Shown here: piece after piece, positions 4,298 to 6,606 of the stretch
Numbering within the stretch: position 1 is the stretch's first letter
How the letters are laid out: each line of letters begins with the position of its first letter
Assembly: GCA_002422045.1 (NCBI GenBank)
Contig: DITG01000066.1
Location: 1-6,606, forward strand
DNA length: 6,606 bases
Reading direction: 5' to 3'
From: Acholeplasmataceae bacterium UBA6190
Lineage (GTDB): Bacteria; Bacillota_I; Bacilli_A; Acholeplasmatales; Acholeplasmataceae
Notes under the pieces: generated by a model
The model's input: the letters and a program-made list of their open reading frames with translations, nothing else
Databases searched by the model: none
What the model was told of the DNA's origin: nothing
Made by a program: the position numbers and the translations under genes

Positions 4298-6606
4298 TTA
4301 ATAATCGAGTTCTTCCTCTTCAGTGAAGGTATTGGATCTGTCATATTCGAACAATGACTCTCTCAAAATACCCGTTCCTGCAGGAATCAGTCCACCGATG
4401 ATGACATTTTCCTTCAAACCGTGAAGTTCGTCGGTCTTGCCCTTGATGGCTGCATCGGTCAGGATTCTTGTCGTTTCCTGGAAGGATGCCGCAGATAGGA
4501 ATGAATCACTTCTCAGTGATGCTCTCGTGATACCAAGCAAGATTGGACGACCGACAGCAGGACGCTTGAATGAAGCGAATGCCTTACGGTTGGCTCTCTT
4601 GAACTCAGAAACTGAAACTTCAGTACCTGGGAGCAACTCTGTGTCACCTTCAGTGACAATCGAAATTCTTCTTAACATCTGACGGATGATCAATTCGATA
4701 TGTTTATCCGAAATTTCAACGCCTTGTGCACGATAAACCTTCTGAACTTCTTCCAAGATGTACATTTCAGCAGCTTCTGCGGAAACAACTCTGAGCAGTT
4801 CCTTAGGATTGATCGAACCTGGAGTCAGTTTCTGGCCTGCTTTGACTAAAGCGCCTTTTCTGACCAAAGCTTCAACATTCGGATCCACGGTATACTTAAA
4901 TTCTTTATCATGATTGTCGGTGATGGTCAGAATCGAGACACCGCCTCTTTGACGGTCAATCGATTTCACCTTGCCATCGACTTCACTGATGACAGCCTTA
5001 CCTTTCGGGTTTCTGGCTTCAAACAATTCCTGAATACGGGGTAGACCTTGTGTGATGTCCGATGCCGAAGCAACCCCGCCGGTATGGAATGTTCTCATGG
5101 TCAACTGAGTCCCTGGTTCCCCAATGGACTGAGCTGCGACAACGCCTACGGCTTCGCCGACTTCGACTCTGGTGTTGGTTGCTAGGTTTCTACCATAGCA
5201 CTTCGCACAGACGCCGTTTTCGGAATTACATGTTAAGTTACTTCTGATTTCGACACTCTTCAAGTCTGTAGCCAAGATATTGGCTGCAATCTCTTCAGTG
5301 ATCAGTTCATTACGTTTGACAAGTGTTTGCTTACTCTTGGGATTGATGACATCTTTCGATGCGAATCTGCCCACGATTCTGTCATAGAGTGGCACAATTT
5401 CCTTCGTGTCATCTTTGACTGCTTCCATGACCACGCCACGTTCAGTGCCACAGTCTTCATCGACAACGATGACATCCTGTGAAACGTCAACCAGACGTCT
5501 GGTCAAATATCCTGATTCCGCAGTTTTAAGTGCGGTATCGGTAGAACCTTTTCTCGCACCATGGGTGGAGATGAAGAATTCGGATACGGTTAAGCCTTCT
5601 CTGAAGGATGCCTGGACAGGAACTTCGATGATTTCACCCTTAGGGTTATTCATGAGTCCGCGCATACCAGCGAGTTGGGCGAAGTTTGATGCGTTACCGC
5701 GAGCACCGGAGTCTGACATCATGTAGATGTTGTTATCCTTGTCGAACTCTTCCATGAGTCCCTTCTGGATATCGTCTCTGGCTTCTTGCCACTGCTTGAT
5801 GACGAGTTCTCTTCTTTCTTTGCCCGTCAACATGCCTGCTTCAAAGTAGCCTTGGATTTCATCGATGTTGGTTCTGGTGAGTTCTAAGCGTTCTTGTTTC
5901 TTCGAATAGACGTTGATATCAGCAAACGATACGGTGATACCAGCAACTGTTGAGTACTTGAAGCCTAAATCTTTCAATCTGTCCAACATCTTGGAAGTTT
6001 CAGAAATCTGGAGTTGCTTGAAGACTTGCGCGATGATTTGAGATAAGAACTTCTTCTTGAATGGTGATGGTGTCGGGATTAAAAGCATTGCATCCTTCGG
6101 ATTCACACCCTTGGCGATGAAGTATTTGTCCGGTGTCTTCACTTCAAGGTTTTCAGTGGACGGTTCGTTCAAGTAAGGGAATGTCGGAGGTAAGATACGG
6201 TTGAAAATCAGTTTGCCGAGTGTTGTCACCAGATACATTTTCTTTTGATCTTCTGTGAATTTCTGGTTGATGGATCTTGGATCGATGACGATTCTTGTAT
6301 GCAAACCAATCACATGATGTTGGTAAGCAAGATATGCTTCATCATATGAGGTAAAGAACTTGCCTTCATATTGGTGCTTTTCATTGTGCTCAGCTTGTCT
6401 GATGTCAGCACGATAGCCAGCGAATGTTCTGGCATGTTTTTCTTCAAGTGTCAGGTAATAGTTACCGAGAACCATGTCCTGTGAGGGTGTAACGACAGGT
6501 TTTCCGTCTTTGGGGTTCAAGATGTTATTGGATGCAAGCATCAAAAGTCTTGCTTCTGCTTGTGCTTCATTGGATAAGGGAACGTGAACGGCCATCTGGT
6601 CGCCGT
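4298..6606 (-). CDS. rpoC: DNA-directed RNA polymerase beta' subunit, C-terminal two thirds
   Basis: About 768 codons are visible, with the 5' end beyond the right edge. The first complete codons read GDQMAVHVPLS, the tail of the catalytic NADFDGDQ loop whose three Asp bind Mg2+. Counting from Met at 6595: the bridge helix region is TVSEFFISTHGARKGSTDTALKTAESGYLTRRL (336-368), written here only as a landmark by its ends Thr336 and Leu368. The second zinc site has Cys382 (DEDCGTERG) with Cys456, Cys463 and Cys466 (CNSENGVCAKCYG). The trigger loop follows as QSIGEPGTQLTMRTFHTGG (489-507), with Met500, Arg501 and the catalytic His504. No large insertion (SI3) interrupts the trigger loop, unlike in gammaproteobacteria. 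The C-terminus ends IPAGTG...EEEELDY, as expected. With the missing part (about 450 residues) the full length would be near 1220, normal for Firmicutes. The upstream rpoB is expected off the right edge. Confidence 0.98.
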   Translation of the reverse strand, partial: GDQMAVHVPLSNEAQAEARLLMLASNNILNPKDGKPVVTPSQDMVLGNYYLTLEEKHARTFAGYRADIRQAEHNEKHQYEGKFFTSYDEAYLAYQHHVIGLHTRIVIDPRSINQKFTEDQKKMYLVTTLGKLIFNRILPPTFPYLNEPSTENLEVKTPDKYFIAKGVNPKDAMLLIPTPSPFKKKFLSQIIAQVFKQLQISETSKMLDRLKDLGFKYSTVAGITVSFADINVYSKKQERLELTRTNIDEIQGYFEAGMLTGKERRELVIKQWQEARDDIQKGLMEEFDKDNNIYMMSDSGARGNASNFAQLAGMRGLMNNPKGEIIEVPVQASFREGLTVSEFFISTHGARKGSTDTALKTAESGYLTRRLVDVSQDVIVVDEDCGTERGVVMEAVKDDTKEIVPLYDRIVGRFASKDVINPKSKQTLVKRNELITEEIAANILATDLKSVEIRSNLTCNSENGVCAKCYGRNLATNTRVEVGEAVGVVAAQSIGEPGTQLTMRTFHTGGVASASDITQGLPRIQELFEARNPKGKAVISEVDGKVKSIDRQRGGVSILTITDNHDKEFKYTVDPNVEALVRKGALVKAGQKLTPGSINPKELLRVVSAEAAEMYILEEVQKVYRAQGVEISDKHIELIIRQMLRRISIVTEGDTELLPGTEVSVSEFKRANRKAFASFKRPAVGRPILLGITRASLRSDSFLSAASFQETTRILTDAAIKGKTDELHGLKENVIIGGLIPAGTGILRESLFEYDRSNTFTEEEELDY

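Noticed and set aside
6593..6595. ATG at 6595 as the start of rpoC
   Set aside because: It is the internal Met of the DFDGDQMAVHVPL motif; the reading frame continues through the right edge of the window.
1..6606. Mobile element, CRISPR array, tRNA, rRNA or riboswitch
   Set aside because: No transposase, terminal repeats, regularly spaced repeats or RNA gene folds were seen; almost all sequence is accounted for by conserved genes, and the intergenic gaps are short.

Overview
The window looks like ordinary chromosome from a low- to moderate-GC Gram-positive lineage (Firmicutes or a Mollicutes-related group such as the Acholeplasma or Erysipelotrichia side). The evidence is AT-rich promoters with near-consensus -10 boxes, strong AGGAGG-type ribosome binding sites, a beta' subunit without the large trigger-loop insertion of gammaproteobacteria, and a chromosomal TraX-family gene of the Firmicutes kind. 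Tryptophan codons are TGG and all complete genes end in TAA, so nothing suggests a recoded UGA. Genus cannot be assigned from this sequence.

Layout from right to left on the minus strand. The 3' two thirds of rpoC enters from the right edge, cut inside the catalytic NADFDGD motif, and ends at a stem-loop terminator. A fresh extended -10 promoter then drives psuK-psuG, a two-gene pseudouridine salvage operon joined by a TAATG overlap. The kinase makes pseudouridine 5'-phosphate and the glycosidase splits it into uracil and ribose 5-phosphate. psuG converges on a plus-strand TraX-family membrane protein gene, and the two share one hairpin terminator.

Divergent from the TraX-family gene, across a 214-base regulatory gap with three palindromes (one a perfect 18-mer), lies a minus-strand gene for a PLP-dependent alpha-oxoamine synthase. 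It resembles serine palmitoyltransferase more than the BioF or glycine C-acetyltransferase branches. One base after its stop begins a classical short-chain dehydrogenase/reductase gene, cut by the left edge. The pair would fit the first two steps of sphingoid base synthesis (acyl-CoA + serine to 3-ketosphinganine, then reduction to sphinganine). This is the most interesting inference in the window. The rest is well-known housekeeping and salvage machinery, and I see no mobile element, CRISPR array, RNA gene or clearly new system.
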